Shown: positions 1-11,164 of the stretch, piece after piece
Layout: every line of letters begins with the position of its first letter
Numbering within the stretch: the stretch's first letter is position 1
Source: Diphasiastrum complanatum
Lineage: Eukaryota > Streptophyta > Lycopodiopsida > Lycopodiales > Lycopodiaceae
Assembly: GCA_029204225.1 (NCBI GenBank)
Contig: CM055092.1
Span: forward strand, 81,639,464-81,703,463
Direction of reading: 5' to 3'
DNA length: 64,000 bases
The notes under the pieces: model-generated
What the model was told of the DNA's origin: nothing
The model's input: the letters and a program-made list of their open reading frames with translations, nothing else
Databases searched by the model: none
Translations under genes and position numbers: made by a program

Positions 1-540
1 ATGTTTTTCTTAGAACGATTCATGAAAACATTGAAAGGCTTTGTAAGTCAAAGAGCAAGGCCTGAGGGTAGCACAACAAAAGGATGGCTAGTGCAAGCAT
101 GGTTTACATCACGAAGTTCCTTGCTCATAGTGATCCTTCTATTCATCATCTTTGGGATAAAAAGGATGTTGATCGTGTTGTTGGGAGGTTCCTTAAGAAA
201 AATGAGTGATCATGAGAATGAGTGAGTCCTTCAAGGAGAAGGTAAATAACTTCTGCATTATTAATAGCGAGGAAATACAAAAGTGGCTTTTTCTATACGA
301 AAAGGCCAAGGCTCGTAGACAAACCGCTCGAGCTACTTTTAGGCGAGAGCATAAAAGACAACCATGTCCACCTGACCTCGTCCTACCCAAGTACATGATG
401 CTTGATTGGTTGCATGAGGCCCTTAGGGCTCAAACCTTGGAAAACAACCATGAAGTAATAGAGAGAGAGCGGGGATATGCAAGGGGGTGCAATTTACATG
501 CACTAAACTATGATGATCATCATTCACATATTAATTAAAA
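1..540 (+). pseudogene. CACTA (En/Spm) transposase fragment, DUF4218-like region
   Basis: The translation opens with FFLERFMKTLKGFV followed by RARPEGS and GWLVQ. This is the typical signature of the DUF4218 region next to TNP2-type CACTA transposases (usual form: a PFERYMKxLKGYVRN block, then a RPEGSIAEGY block). The match continues in a second frame to about 530, with an R/K-rich stretch and LPKYMMLDWLHEAL, so at least one frameshift lies near 200. The catalytic core would lie upstream, outside the window. A second copy of this segment sits at 53540-54097 on the same strand. Seen: motifs and frame break. Inferred: remnant of an autonomous CACTA element, no longer functional. Confidence 0.8.
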
Positions 541-639
541 CATTTGTATGTGCAATTTTGTACATGTTTGTAGTATCCCTAACAAATTTAGTTCCATTTT
601 GTTCAGTACAAAAAATACAATGCATTGTGGATGCATGGA

Positions 640-1597
640 TGACACTTTCGTATGGAGCACATTGACAAATAGAAATACATACGATTGTGGAGTCATGGCA
701 AATTTTACCCAAGAGAGTCAAGCAAGCACGACAAACATCATTTTTCTCTGTTCTCAGCTTGATTATTTTAGGAAAATTCAACTTTTTCATATTTGATGTC
801 AAATGGTTCAAAGTTATTTGCAATGGTCCCAATGCAACCGTCAGGATAGATGATAGTGGTTATTTCGCCATTGACTCTATGAAGTTTTGGAAAGATCAAA
901 ACAATACATTTGATTTTCCTCAACAATGTGAGCACGTACATTTATTTTATGTTTTCAACATGTCTATGCTCTTTTGTTGTCAATCAATTGATTTTTAGTG
1001 TACTACAAAAAATGTATATTGTGTATAGTAATACCCAAGCAACTGTAACATAGCTATTGATACTAACTACGAGTCAACATTTAAGGTAACATCGATCAAT
1101 TACAGGTGGTCTTTTACCCTGATCGTTCAGATCCCAGATGGTGGTACATGATTCATGTCACTCGAAGGAAAAAAAAAATTGAAGATAGAGATGTAGTAGA
1201 GGACATGGCATTGCCGACTGATGCACCTCATGAACAATATCATGATGACGGATTCAATGATACATTTTTGGAGGATGATCATGTGCAAGCTTCACAAGCT
1301 AATGATGATGTTGAGCATGGTGCATCATCATCAAATGGATCAACGACATACGACACACCTTCTCAATCTCACTCGTTGTCACTGTCGCCATTAGCTTTTG
1401 AAAATCAGCTTATTAATGATGAAGCTATAGGAGATATTTGGGTAGAATTAGAGATAGACTCATTTAAATTGGCGGATTTGTCGCATGATGATGCGGCAAA
1501 TAATAATGATGGACCACCAAGAGTGAGACAGTACGATGTATTTCAGCTCATTGTAATATTAATCATATTGTTTATAGATGCAATTACACTTTATTAA
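640..1597 (+). pseudogene. CACTA-associated DUF4216-like exons and tail
   Basis: Two exons are visible. The first ends near 935 and reads FDVKWFKVIC, then VRIDDSGYFAID and FPQQCEH. The second starts at 1106 with VVFYPDRSDPRWWYMIHV. A GT donor at 936 and a tacag acceptor ending at 1105 join them in frame, which supports a real intron of 170 bp. This order is characteristic of the DUF4216 domain found beside CACTA transposases. The remaining roughly 140 residues are acidic and low in complexity, ending at a TAA at 1595-1597. The upstream part (640-790) keeps RNTYDCGVMA but shifts frame near 790. Probably the 3' end of the same element as 1-540. Confidence 0.78.
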
Positions 1598-1863
1598 TTG
1601 ACTAGTTGACATCGAACAAGTAGTCGATGCATGTGAGTACACAAATTTTTATCATCATTTTTTTGTGATACATAATTTTCTTAATGCACTTGTGCATATG
1701 GCAACCAATGTTGATAGAAAATGGAATTCAATGTGTTGATAGGTAACAAATTCCAAAAGTGAGATCCGTATACATTCTATTTTATACCGTGGTTTATACC
1801 AAGGGGTCTCTTTTTCAACAGTCTCGATATTACACTCGTTGAGCAGAGTGTCCCACCTGGACC

Positions 1864-2065
1864 CTCTTTATAACCCTCTCTATAAATGTCTCAAAAAGAA
1901 ATTCAAATTTAGTAGGCTTATACCAACTTCAGTCGCGGTATACCCCTCAAATCAGCTTCAGTATTCCGATGTATGTTCCGAGGCCCTCTAGTGAATTTAT
2001 AACCCTCTTTATATCCCTCTCTATAAATGTTTCAAAAACAAGTTCAAATTTGGTAGGCTCATACC
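1864..2065. repeat. Pair of 61-bp direct repeats, 141 bp apart
   Basis: Units at 1864-1924 and 2005-2065 differ at six positions (about 90% identical). Each starts with ctctttata, contains ctctctataaatgt and ends in atacc. They lie just beyond the CACTA gene, where such elements carry subterminal repeats, so a subterminal role is possible. No terminal CACTA motif was found to confirm it. Confidence 0.7.
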
Positions 2066-2519
2066 GAGGCCAATCACTGGACCCGCGGCTCAAGCATTCC
2101 ACTCCTTCCGCGACTCATTAAAAACTCCTATTTATGAAAACGCTCAAAAAAAGCCTTGGAAATCGTCCGTTCTCTTGTAGTGTCTTTAAAACATTGAAAT
2201 GTAGATGTCCATCTACGACCCACATGTATGATATCCAAGCCACAAACCATCGTGGAATGTCTAGGATTTGCACTACTAGCTCTAGAAGACATTACCATTA
2301 GATTGTGAGTAATAATTGGCAATTCCACCCAAAGTTGAAAACAAGTACTATCTAGGATAACTATGTCACATGATTATAGTAACACAACCACAAAGGTGTT
2401 AGGGGCGACATTGATTTTCTAACAACATCACCTAATATGTTCTTTAAATGTTCATTCTAAAAGAGGTAAAAATAACTTTTGCACTCATAGATAACCTCAA
2501 CAATTATTTTTTAATGCAT

Positions 2520-3440
2520 GGAACGTTTCCGAGGCATTTTAAGAAATCTCAATGGTGCCAATTGATTTGGTGATCCCGTGACTTTCAAGTAATTGACGAC
2601 CAATTGTATAAACGCGGGCATGATCAAGTGTTGAGACGATGTGTCCAATTGCAAGATATATGGGCTATTATTGATGAAGCTCATTCCTGGGGGACAATAC
2701 CGCAAAATCCATAGCCACATTCATATTTAATATTATTTTAACTCATTTTGGATGTCCATTAGAAATTGTGTCAGATAGAGGACCCCATTTTGTGAATGAT
2801 ACTTTGAAGGAGATGGCATATTTGTTTTGAATTATTCACAAGATGTCGACTTCTTACTATTTGCACGGTAACGGTCAAGCCAAGGCTACCAATAAAACCT
2901 TGAAAGCTATAATAGCAAAACAGGTGTTGGAAAAAGGCGGTTCCTAGCATGAATTTTTACAAGTAGTGTTATGGGCGTATCGCATAGCCTATAAGATTTC
3001 TATCAAATACACACCATTCCAATTGGTTTATGACACATATGCTATTATGCCATATGAGTTCATTTTGCCAACCCTCCGCATTCAAGCTGCAAATAATTTG
3101 GGCAAGAATGAAGTATTGCGTGAGCGGTTAATTGCGTTGGAAAAACTGGAGGAACATTGAGGCTATGGTTACTTGCAGAATTGGCTGATCAAACAATAGC
3201 AATCTTGATGGTTTGACAAGCACATTAATGAGGAGAACTAAAAAAAGAAGATTTGGTACTGTACTACCTGGGGAGTATTACAAATTCTTTGAAATCCAAG
3301 GATTAGCATTGGGAGGGTCCATACCGGATTTTGGATATAATTGGTGATAATGTGCTGATTTCTTGGCAGAATCCATAGAGGGTGCCGTTTATTGTAAACA
3401 ATAGTAGGGTAAAGGTTTATCACCCTCATGAAGAAAATGG
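2520..3440 (+). pseudogene. Ty3/gypsy integrase remnant
   Basis: At 2600-2640 the translation gives YKRGHDQVLRRCVQLQ, matching the stretch before the integrase zinc finger. At 2745-2830 it gives LTHFGCPLEIVSDRGPHFVN, holding the second catalytic Asp. From 2845 it reads YYLHGNGQAKATNK, where the usual catalytic Glu (GQAE) is Lys. From 2966 to 3160 it reads AYRIAYKISIKYTPFQLVY. The zinc-finger His/Cys residues and the first Asp are deleted, and several stops follow 3160. The same motifs occur in the larger gypsy element at 30.5-31.7 kb, so both belong to related lineages. Clearly nonfunctional. Confidence 0.82.
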
Positions 3441-4270
3441 GGATATCAATTGGGGTAATTTATTCCTTGACATTCTGAAGGCAGGCATTACATTCAACCA
3501 ACATCAGTTGGGAGAATCGTGACAGAAGCCTGGATGACGGTTCTATATGGAAATGCATGTGAAAGAAAAGCATGTGGAAAAAAAAAATAGGAGAAAGGAA
3601 AAACATAATTTTGATGTTAGTTTTTTGGGAATTGCGAGTAGATTCAAATCTTTGGGAAGTGATAGTATGCATCATTGACAACTAGGTAATGATAGGCATG
3701 TTCACAATTTGAAATGATGACTTGGAGTATATAAATCTGATACAGGTTCATTGAAAGGATCACTGGATACTTGGACTGTGATTGATAGTTCATATTGTTA
3801 TGAAGATATCGACGCAAACAGAGTTAAAGGAAGGCCGTGACAACGTCGATGGCAAGAAGACATAGACACGATTAAAGTGGAATATGGTATTCCAATGAAT
3901 TTTCAAGCATTCATGCGGCAAAGGTAGCAACAGACAATTGAACAGGCGAGGCAGTTATTGGAGAGACAACAACAGGAAGGAATACAACAGGATAAGCAAG
4001 AGCTGGGAGATCAGTAGCTGGAACGGCAGCCAGCCGGAAGCCAATTCGAAGAATTTGAGATCTGGAACAATCAATACAAGATACTGTATGTAATAAGCAG
4101 TTGAACGGGAAATGCATGAGTTGTATGTAAGTGCTTGCCAATGAGATGTTTTGTACATCAATTTAATATTTTGGATTAGAAACAAGTTGGGTATATGGTT
4201 GTGCATTTAAATCATTCTACAGAGTTAGTCATAATTACCACAAAGATAACAATAGTACACTCTAAAATAA
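3441..4270 (+). other. Unassigned stretch with a Gln-rich coiled-coil remnant
   Basis: Between about 3890 and 4060 one plus frame reads as a Gln/Glu/Arg-rich helix-forming stretch (QARQLLERQQQEG) broken by TAG codons at former Gln positions. It follows the gypsy integrase on the same strand and could be part of an extra 3' ORF of that element, as seen in the minus-strand gypsy element at 27-41 kb, but no direct sequence match between the two was seen. Confidence 0.35.
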
Positions 4271-4289
4271 AAGAAAACACATAAAATTA

Positions 4290-5690
4290 AGTTACAAGAG
4301 TAGAAGCGATGTTGGATACTTATAACCCCACTTATGGTTGGCAGAATATTATGGGAATTAGTGTTGAATATGTTTTTGTGGAAGGTGTATTTTACCTTTT
4401 GGAAATTGACTACGACGATGGTAGATGGTTCCATTTTTTAGGGTCTAGTCAATGTGTTATTACTATAGCAGAATTTACACCTATGATTACATTGCAGCTG
4501 AGCTGTTGGCGGAGGTGGGGAGATTGACCGATCAATTAAAAGGTGGACATGATTCTATGTGAATACCTGCGGGTCATCATCAAGATATCCAAGTTATGGA
4601 AGATCAACCCTTGGTTGCGATGCCACCTAAATCACGAGCAAAGCAACTTAAAACAACGTTGGGTAGGGAGGTAAAGAATTTGTACAACATTTTGCAACCA
4701 TGGATAATCATATGCAACATAGAGCATGCCTGGAACATTGAATATGTGTTCTTACCACGGCTAAGGGACATAACCACCGAGGAATGGGAAGAGCCATGGG
4801 ACATGGGCGAGTTTGTATGACTTTTGGCAGGAGTTGGATTTGAAGGCATAGGCAATACTGGCATGGGCATTTTTACACGGCAAAATGAAAGTAAACAATT
4901 CTGATGGGACTGAAACCTTAATAGGAAGTTCTATGCTATTTGTGACAGAATATTTGTATGAAACTGAGCACAGTTTCAAGGCACGGAATGATGTCCATTA
5001 CAATATCATTCAAAGATAGGTTAAGTTTAAACCTTGGCTAGTTGGGGCACGTCAGAATTTTGACGCCTTATATGCAGTGATAGTGCAATATTTGGATGAC
5101 TCATATCCACTATTATGGAGGATATATTGTCATTGGAGGAGGATTTTCAGTAGCGAGTATAGCAGACCGAAGGTTGCATCACCAAAAGAAAGGACAACAA
5201 GGAAACTCAACAAACAGTAACATACGGGACCTTAGAGTTTCACCATTTTATAGCGATTGCGATGAATTAAACGTAGGAGCTGTTTTTGAATAAAACCTAC
5301 ATGCCAATCACCACTGAATGGCTGAACAAAAATAATGCTGACAAAGAAAATACTACAATTGGCATCAGGTATCATAGATGAAAATCAGAGTCTTTTACTC
5401 AAGCCATTGTGGTATGGAATGACCACCTTGTACCCCCACCAAAACCTAGTGTTTGGACATCACCATCTACAATGGTGAAATACAAACCGATTACAATCGA
5501 TTCATAGGGCAAAATTGAATCCGTGACTCTTTGTTCAGGAATGCATATATCAAGTGACAGCGAGAATGAACAGGACAACAAAGACGTCAAAAAGAGGAAG
5601 CAAAAGAGGGCTAACAAATGAACTTGGTGGAACTCGTTCTCTTCCGCATGGGGATATGTGCTAGGCCTATTGTGGCCATTGGAATATACA
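4290..5690 (+). pseudogene. Degenerate unknown reading frame
   Basis: Coding-like stretches in shifting plus frames are visible. They include YDYIAAELLAEVGRLTDQLK near 4480, SRAKQLKTTLGREVKNLYN near 4640, RLRDITTEEWEEPWDMG near 4760, and a charged C-terminus SSDSENEQDNKDVKKRKQKR ending in a stop near 5620. They are separated by stops and frame changes. No domain is recognised. Position downstream of the gypsy integrase suggests either a retrotransposon accessory ORF or an unrelated gene relic; the sequence does not decide. Confidence 0.35.
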
Positions 5691-5699
5691 TTGTAAATA

Positions 5700-6740
5700 T
5701 GAGTTGAATCCAAATTTAATCAAAAGTTAATTAGTTATGTATGTGTAGTTTTATTGTACAATGGAAATGCATTCACATGGTTAGGTAAATAGGTTAGGCC
5801 AAGTCGCTTTTAGAGTAATTGATGTTACGGAGTTAAAGTTGTTAGGTTACTTGATGTTTAGTCAAATTCGGGAGGAAGTCAAACAATTCATAAGCGACCG
5901 CAAGGTTGCCAATTGTGGTGTCCATGCGGTCTCTATGTGAAAATGAACCGACCATTGGTAGTCATTACAAAGGGTTGCAGTACTAGATTGCAGTATCCTC
6001 ACAGTTTTATGGATAGGACACTTGGAGCCGGATTGGGGGCTTTTGGATTTTACACTGTTTAGGCAGTATTATGTGCAAAAGACTAAGGTTGAGAGCCGAG
6101 TGATTTAAATGTTCAGTAATCCAGGTTCTATATTGTACTATAGGTAGCAAGAAGAATTTCCTTGCCTAAGACCTCTTAAGCAGTGGCAATGTTGACTCTG
6201 TTTGTTGATCAGTCTGTAATCTTATGTGTTTGGCACTATATCATGGAATGCAATCGAGTAGTGTTATTATGCATTAGCAAGGACTCTTGTAATTGACACT
6301 GGGATGTTATATAATATGTGGATTAAGCATGGTTTTTAATTTCTTTGCATAAATCTTGTTGTAATCATTGTATGGATGGAATTTATAATAATTCCTCTCT
6401 GTTAAGTTGTGGTACTGTTGTGTGATATCTTGCTGATGTGGAGTGCAATCAGATTCAATAGTTTTATAGTAGACCATGAATGTTGTATTAGACCTTGATA
6501 TGTTGCATTAAGTTCACAATAGATTCAATGGCAGTTAATGTTAGAAGAGGATCACATTAATTTAGAGGTTCTGTTGTCATAGTTAGGGCTAGGTAGTTAA
6601 GGGAGATAAACTCCCCCCTAACAGGGATAACTTTAGAGTGACGTTAATATAGACCTCAAAAAAACTAGGGATATGGATCTCACAAAACTGCTATTATGTA
6701 TCTTCTAAAAATCCTCATGTGCATGTGTCCACTCCAAAAA
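5700..6740. other. No gene recognised
   Basis: AT-rich sequence with no convincing reading frame, RNA gene or repeat boundary. It may hold the LTR of the eroded gypsy remnant, but no terminal motif or second copy was found. Confidence 0.5.
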
Positions 6741-6807
6741 ATCTATAGTGAAACATACCATGCGTGCCATTGTGTATTTTAAGGTGTTCATTCGGATGTC
6801 GATAATA

Positions 6808-7747
6808 TGCATGTTTTTATTAAAACTGCAAAAGTACATGGGAAATTGCTTACAGATGGATCTGACATATCGCACATCATCGACAAACTTCGAAGACTTC
6901 GACGAACTTTGGAGACTTCAAAGAGTTCTTTAAACTTCGGGCACTTCGGCTACTTCGGAGACTTCGGGCACTTCGGTCATGTCGATGAATGACAGTTAAT
7001 TGTTCCACTCGTTTTGAAGTTAAAGACTTGCCCTAACCCTATAGCAAGTATATTTCCAAGAAGTACTAACTAGATGGACGTCAACTCACTATAGCCCATT
7101 GGCCATTATCATCTACGACGTAATTAGTTGTCCTACTACTGGACATTGCGACATTTGCTTAGTATAAATAGCTGTTCATATGTCTATTAGTTTAATTTAA
7201 ATTGAAACAAGCATTGAAGTTATTTGTAATAGCTCTCTCAGGCTTTCAAGCTTGAACACTCTTGAGCCTTCTAGCTCGGTTCTTTAGAGTTCATTTAGAG
7301 TTTTTCTATCATCGCTTGCTGCTTATCAACAAAAGCATAATTCAAACAAATCTATCAATTGTTCAGAGATAGCTTCGAGTAAGTGATTTCTATCCGCAAT
7401 TGTCTTGTGTTGCTGATCATCATCTATTTTATGTTGAATCAATCAATCCTTTAATGGGTTCAATATTATGTTAGAATGTATGCATCTCTATTATTGTGTT
7501 TGTAGCTGATAATCTCATATTGCTTTTGTCTGATAATTCAATACTTTGTTTGGCTATGTAATCACTATAGTACTGACGACTTCAAAGTTAGTTACTATAA
7601 GATTGAACGTGACGTTTTGTCATTATGTTTTGCTCAAAATTGATAGGTGCAGTCATGCATTAGGAGAGCAGGTTTCATTCTGCTACGCTCGATAAGTCGT
7701 TTACTGCCTTCGACTTGTCGTCATTGCATTATCACTTGTTTCCAACA
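6808..7747 (+). repeat. Copia family B 5' LTR
   Basis: The right edge is fixed by ccaaca directly followed by a primer-binding site at 7748. The sequence recurs at 10165-10964 (3' LTR of the same element, lacking its first part) and inverted at 56766-57554. A TATA-like tataaatag lies near 7164. The left edge is set near 6808, where similarity to the inverted copy begins; it is uncertain by tens of bases. Promoter, polyadenylation and termini of the element lie in this repeat. Confidence 0.72.
6890..6990 (+). repeat. Minisatellite in LTR-B based on acttcgg
   Basis: Successive acttcgg units spaced 9-18 bp translate as an FG-rich string (FGHFGYFGDFGHFG). The unit number differs between the LTR copies here, at 10180-10225 and at 57430-57450, so this is a length-variable part of the LTR and not a protein-coding gene. 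Confidence 0.7.
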
Positions 7748-7760
7748 TGGTACCAGAGTT
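7748..7760 (+). promoter_or_regulatory. Primer-binding site, initiator-Met tRNA type
   Basis: tggtaccagagtt immediately follows the LTR end. It matches the tggtatcagagcc form used by plant copia elements with a few changes, and it orients the element to the plus strand. Confidence 0.75.
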
Positions 7761-8015
7761 GTAAGCTTGGTATCAGACCTCTTGTTTATAGTATTAGAGC
7801 ATATCTTTATGTTATTAGAGTGACATGTTATATTAGACCTCTAATACTTGATATCTTTCACGATATCAAATCGATATCATTAGATACTTTCCACGCTATC
7901 ATATTCTTTAATTTGTGGTATCGGATTTCAGTATCAGATAGTCGATTTTGAATTGTAACGCGGCACGGTATCTCTCTCTTATCATCATCGATATATCGAC
8001 AGACTAAAGGTCAAA

Positions 8016-10140
8016 ATGGATTCTCAAAGTAAAGTTGGTCTTATCACAGACAAGCTGAATGGATCCAATTATTACTTGTGGAAATTTAAGATGAATACCT
8101 TGCTAATCACTAATGAGTTGTGGGATGTTGTCATAGGTATCGAAGTGAAGCCTGAAGACGACACAAAAAGCTCAAAATGGAAGTTGAAGGATGGTAAATC
8201 TTTTGCGCTTATTATTTTCAATATATCAGTCACTCAGATTGGCCACATATTTGAAGTTCAAACTTTGAAAGAAGTATGGGACATCTTGAGTTTACTATAT
8301 GATGTGAATGGACGTAACTTCTAAGTTACATCTATGAAGAATCATGCTCTGTGTGTCAACAAAGGCTCAAAACGACAGAAGCAGAAAAGCTCAAAGTAGT
8401 CTGCATCAAATCAGGAGTTGACTCAAAGTCAAGAACAATTATCAAATCCACAGTTGAAGAAGAAGATATTCTGTAAGTATTGCAAGCACAATAATAATGA
8501 GATCTAGGATTGTTGGGTTCTCAAAGAAAATAATGCCAGTAAGCAACATGATCAACAAGTGAATGCAGTTACAATCACAATCTCAACATGGATTAAGGAG
8601 CATTTATGGTCAAAGACCAAAAGGCACTATTGGATAATTCTTGGTTTCTGAATTCCGGAGCTACTCAACATATGACTAGTCATCATGAGCATTTTCACTC
8701 CTATATGCCTTAAAATACAAAGAGATATGTTCATCTTGGTGATGATAGTACTGACACTATCGAAGGTGAAGGTACTGTGAGATTGAATTTCTAGCATGAT
8801 CAATTCTTACTACTATCCACTATTTTGTATGGTCCTAAACTCTCTACAAATCTATTATTAGTAAATAGAATTATGGATTTAGGTCAAAAGTTAGAGTTTG
8901 AGTCAGATCAATGTCGAATTATCAATAGGAAAACCAAGGTCTTTGCACTCCGCAAGAGGCATGGATACTTATATAGATTGGCACATCATTATTCTGATAC
9001 TATTCAGCCTTGAAAACCTCTGTTCTTGTCAATAAGGCATTACTATGGCATCATCATTTAGGACACTTGAATCATACATCTGTTTCATACATGTCTAAGA
9101 AATCCCTAGCACTTGATCTCGACTATCCAACCAACAAAGTCGACCTCCTTGTTTGTCATAGCTGCATCCTTGGAAAGCAAACTAGGATTCCCTTTAGATC
9201 AAGTCATAGGAATGTAGCAAAAGATTTACTAGATGTTGTTCATTCAGATATATGTGGTCCAACACAAACTTTGTCATTGCTTGATGCAAAGTATTTTACG
9301 ATTTTTATTGATGAATATTCTAGAAGAACAGTTGTTTATATCATGAAGCATAAATTGGAGGCTTTCAACAAGTTTTGACAATTCAAAGAGCATGCGGAAA
9401 ATCAATTTGGCAAAAGAATTAAAACACTGAGGTCCGACAATGGGGCAGAATACATCTCTACCGAATTCAAGGAGTATTGCCTTAGCAATGATATTGAGCA
9501 ACAATGCATTACCTCCTATTTGCCTTAGTCCAATGGTCTTGCTGAGAGGACGAGCAGAACCTTAGTCAAATTGGCAAAGTGCATGCTAGCACATGCGACA
9601 CTTCCGAAGTCCTTCTGGGTTGGAGTAGTTTGAACTGCAGCTTACATTTAGAACATATGTCCTATTCAAGTCCTCTCAGACAAAACACCATATAAAGTTT
9701 GGATAGGCTCCATACCTTCTTTATCGAACTTATGAGTTTTTGGATGTATCGCTTATGCACAAATACCATATGATCTCAGGAAGAAGCTCAACTTCCAGAG
9801 TATCAAATTAATTTTCATCAGCTACACTGCTTTAGATCAAGCTTATAAGTCGTATGATCCTGTCGAGTCGAAGATATTCACTAGCCAGGATGTCATCTTC
9901 ATCAAAGGTCAGTTTATCAACCTCAAAGGTAAGGGCAAAGCTCATATAGGCGTACTATCGGACTCTTCCGACATATCAAACTTTCTCATTCCAAAGTCAA
10001 GTATTCCTATCGAAGGTCCAAACTCGTCTACTCTCGACGAACAACTTATCGACGATGAAGTTGAAGATGATGATGTTGCAGTTCAGCAACTATAGCATGA
10101 TGAAGATTATCAACTTCAAACACCACCCAGAAGATCGACA
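8016..10140 (+). pseudogene. Copia family B gag-protease-integrase, broken
   Basis: Gag begins at ATG 8016 with LNGSNYYLWKFKM (UBN2-type) and stops at 8324. A CCHC knuckle at about 8470 reads CKYCKHNNNEI then a stop and DC, so the His is replaced by Asn. The protease motif at 8650 is NSGATQHMT, with the catalytic Asp changed to Asn. From 9010 the GAG-pre-integrase and integrase follow: ALLWHHHLGHLN, CHSCILGKQ, DVVHSDICGP, LRSDNGAEY and NGLAERTSRT. The integrase HHCC and DDE residues are largely kept but interrupted by stops at 9376, 9526 and elsewhere. The reading ends at PPRRSTRVNRPHI, the linker before reverse transcriptase, and passes straight into LTR sequence. RT and RNase H are therefore deleted. 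Confidence 0.9.
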
Positions 10141-10164
10141 AGAGTCAACAGACCACATATCAGC

Positions 10165-10964
10165 TTCCACTTCAGTGACTTCGGCCATTTTGGCTACTTC
10201 GGAGACTTTGGGCACTTCGGTCATGTCAATGAATGACAATTAATTGTTCCACTCATTTTGAAGCTAAAGACTTGCCCTAACCCTACAGCAAGATAATTTT
10301 GAGGAAGTACTAACTAGATGGATGCCAGCTCATCTACGACCTAGTTAGTTGTCCTACTACTGGACGTTGCTGCATTTGCTTAGTATAAATAGCTATTCAT
10401 ATGTACATCAGTTTAATTTCAATTGAAGCAAGCATTGAAGTTATTTGTAGTAGCTCTCTCTAGCTTTCAAGCTTGAACTCTCTTGAGCATTCTAGCTTAG
10501 TTCTTTAGAGTTCATTTAGAGTTTTGCTATCAGCGCTTAGTGTTTATAAGTAGAAGCGTAATTCAGACACAAATATCAGTTGCTCAAAGATAACTCTGAG
10601 TACGCGGTTTCTATTCGCAATTTTCTTGTGTTCATCATCATTTGTTTTATGCTAAATCAAGCAATCCTTTATTGTGTTTAGTATTATGTCTGAATGTATG
10701 CATCTCTGTGATTGTTTTTGTAGCTGATAATCTCATATTGCTTTTGTTTGATAATTCAATACTCTGTATGGCTACGTAATCAATGTAGTACTAATGATTT
10801 CAAAGTTAGTTATCATAAGATTGAACGTAAGGTTTTGTCATTATGTTTTGTTCAAAAATTGATAGGCGTACTCATGCATTAGGAAAGCATGTTCCATTCT
10901 ACTGTGCTCGATAGATCATTTACTACCTTCGACTTGTCGTCATTGCATTATCACCTCTTTCCAA
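10165..10964 (+). repeat. Copia family B 3' LTR, 5'-truncated
   Basis: From the acttcgg minisatellite onward this matches 6950-7747 almost throughout, including the ttagtataaatag TATA region near 10380. It ends at ccaa at 10964, where the next bases differ from the ccaaca of the other copies. The first part of the LTR is missing because the internal deletion runs into it. Confidence 0.8.
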
Positions 10965-11150
10965 TGAGAGATATAGCCAAAAAGAGACTATTCCGTTATG
11001 CAAATATCCATGTGACACCACTACCCCACTATAGTTTTATAAGTATCTTGTTCTCTTTTAGAGCTCTAAAACAACATTTTCTATCATTAGAGGAGTTCCA
11101 AAATCAAAAAAGGCCCTTTGTAAATATGCTTTTATTTTTTTGAACACCAA
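10965..11150 (+). repeat. Repeat R1, shared with 56575-56689 (inverted)
   Basis: Starting at gagatatagcc the sequence matches the reverse complement of 56575-56689, including aaatatccatgtgacaccac. In both places it sits just outside a copia B LTR. It translates as KRLFRYANIHVTPLP, possibly an exon of gene X, but no family is recognised. Confidence 0.65.
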
Positions 11151-11164
11151 CATTATTTGTTTGT

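Noticed and set aside
1000-1020. CACTA terminal motif (tgtactacaaaaaat)
   Set aside because: Lies inside the intron of the DUF4216-like gene and lacks the exact CACTAC terminus, so not an element end.
6807-6992. FG-repeat protein (FGHFGYFGDFGHFG)
   Set aside because: Falls within the LTR minisatellite and varies between LTR copies; not a gene.
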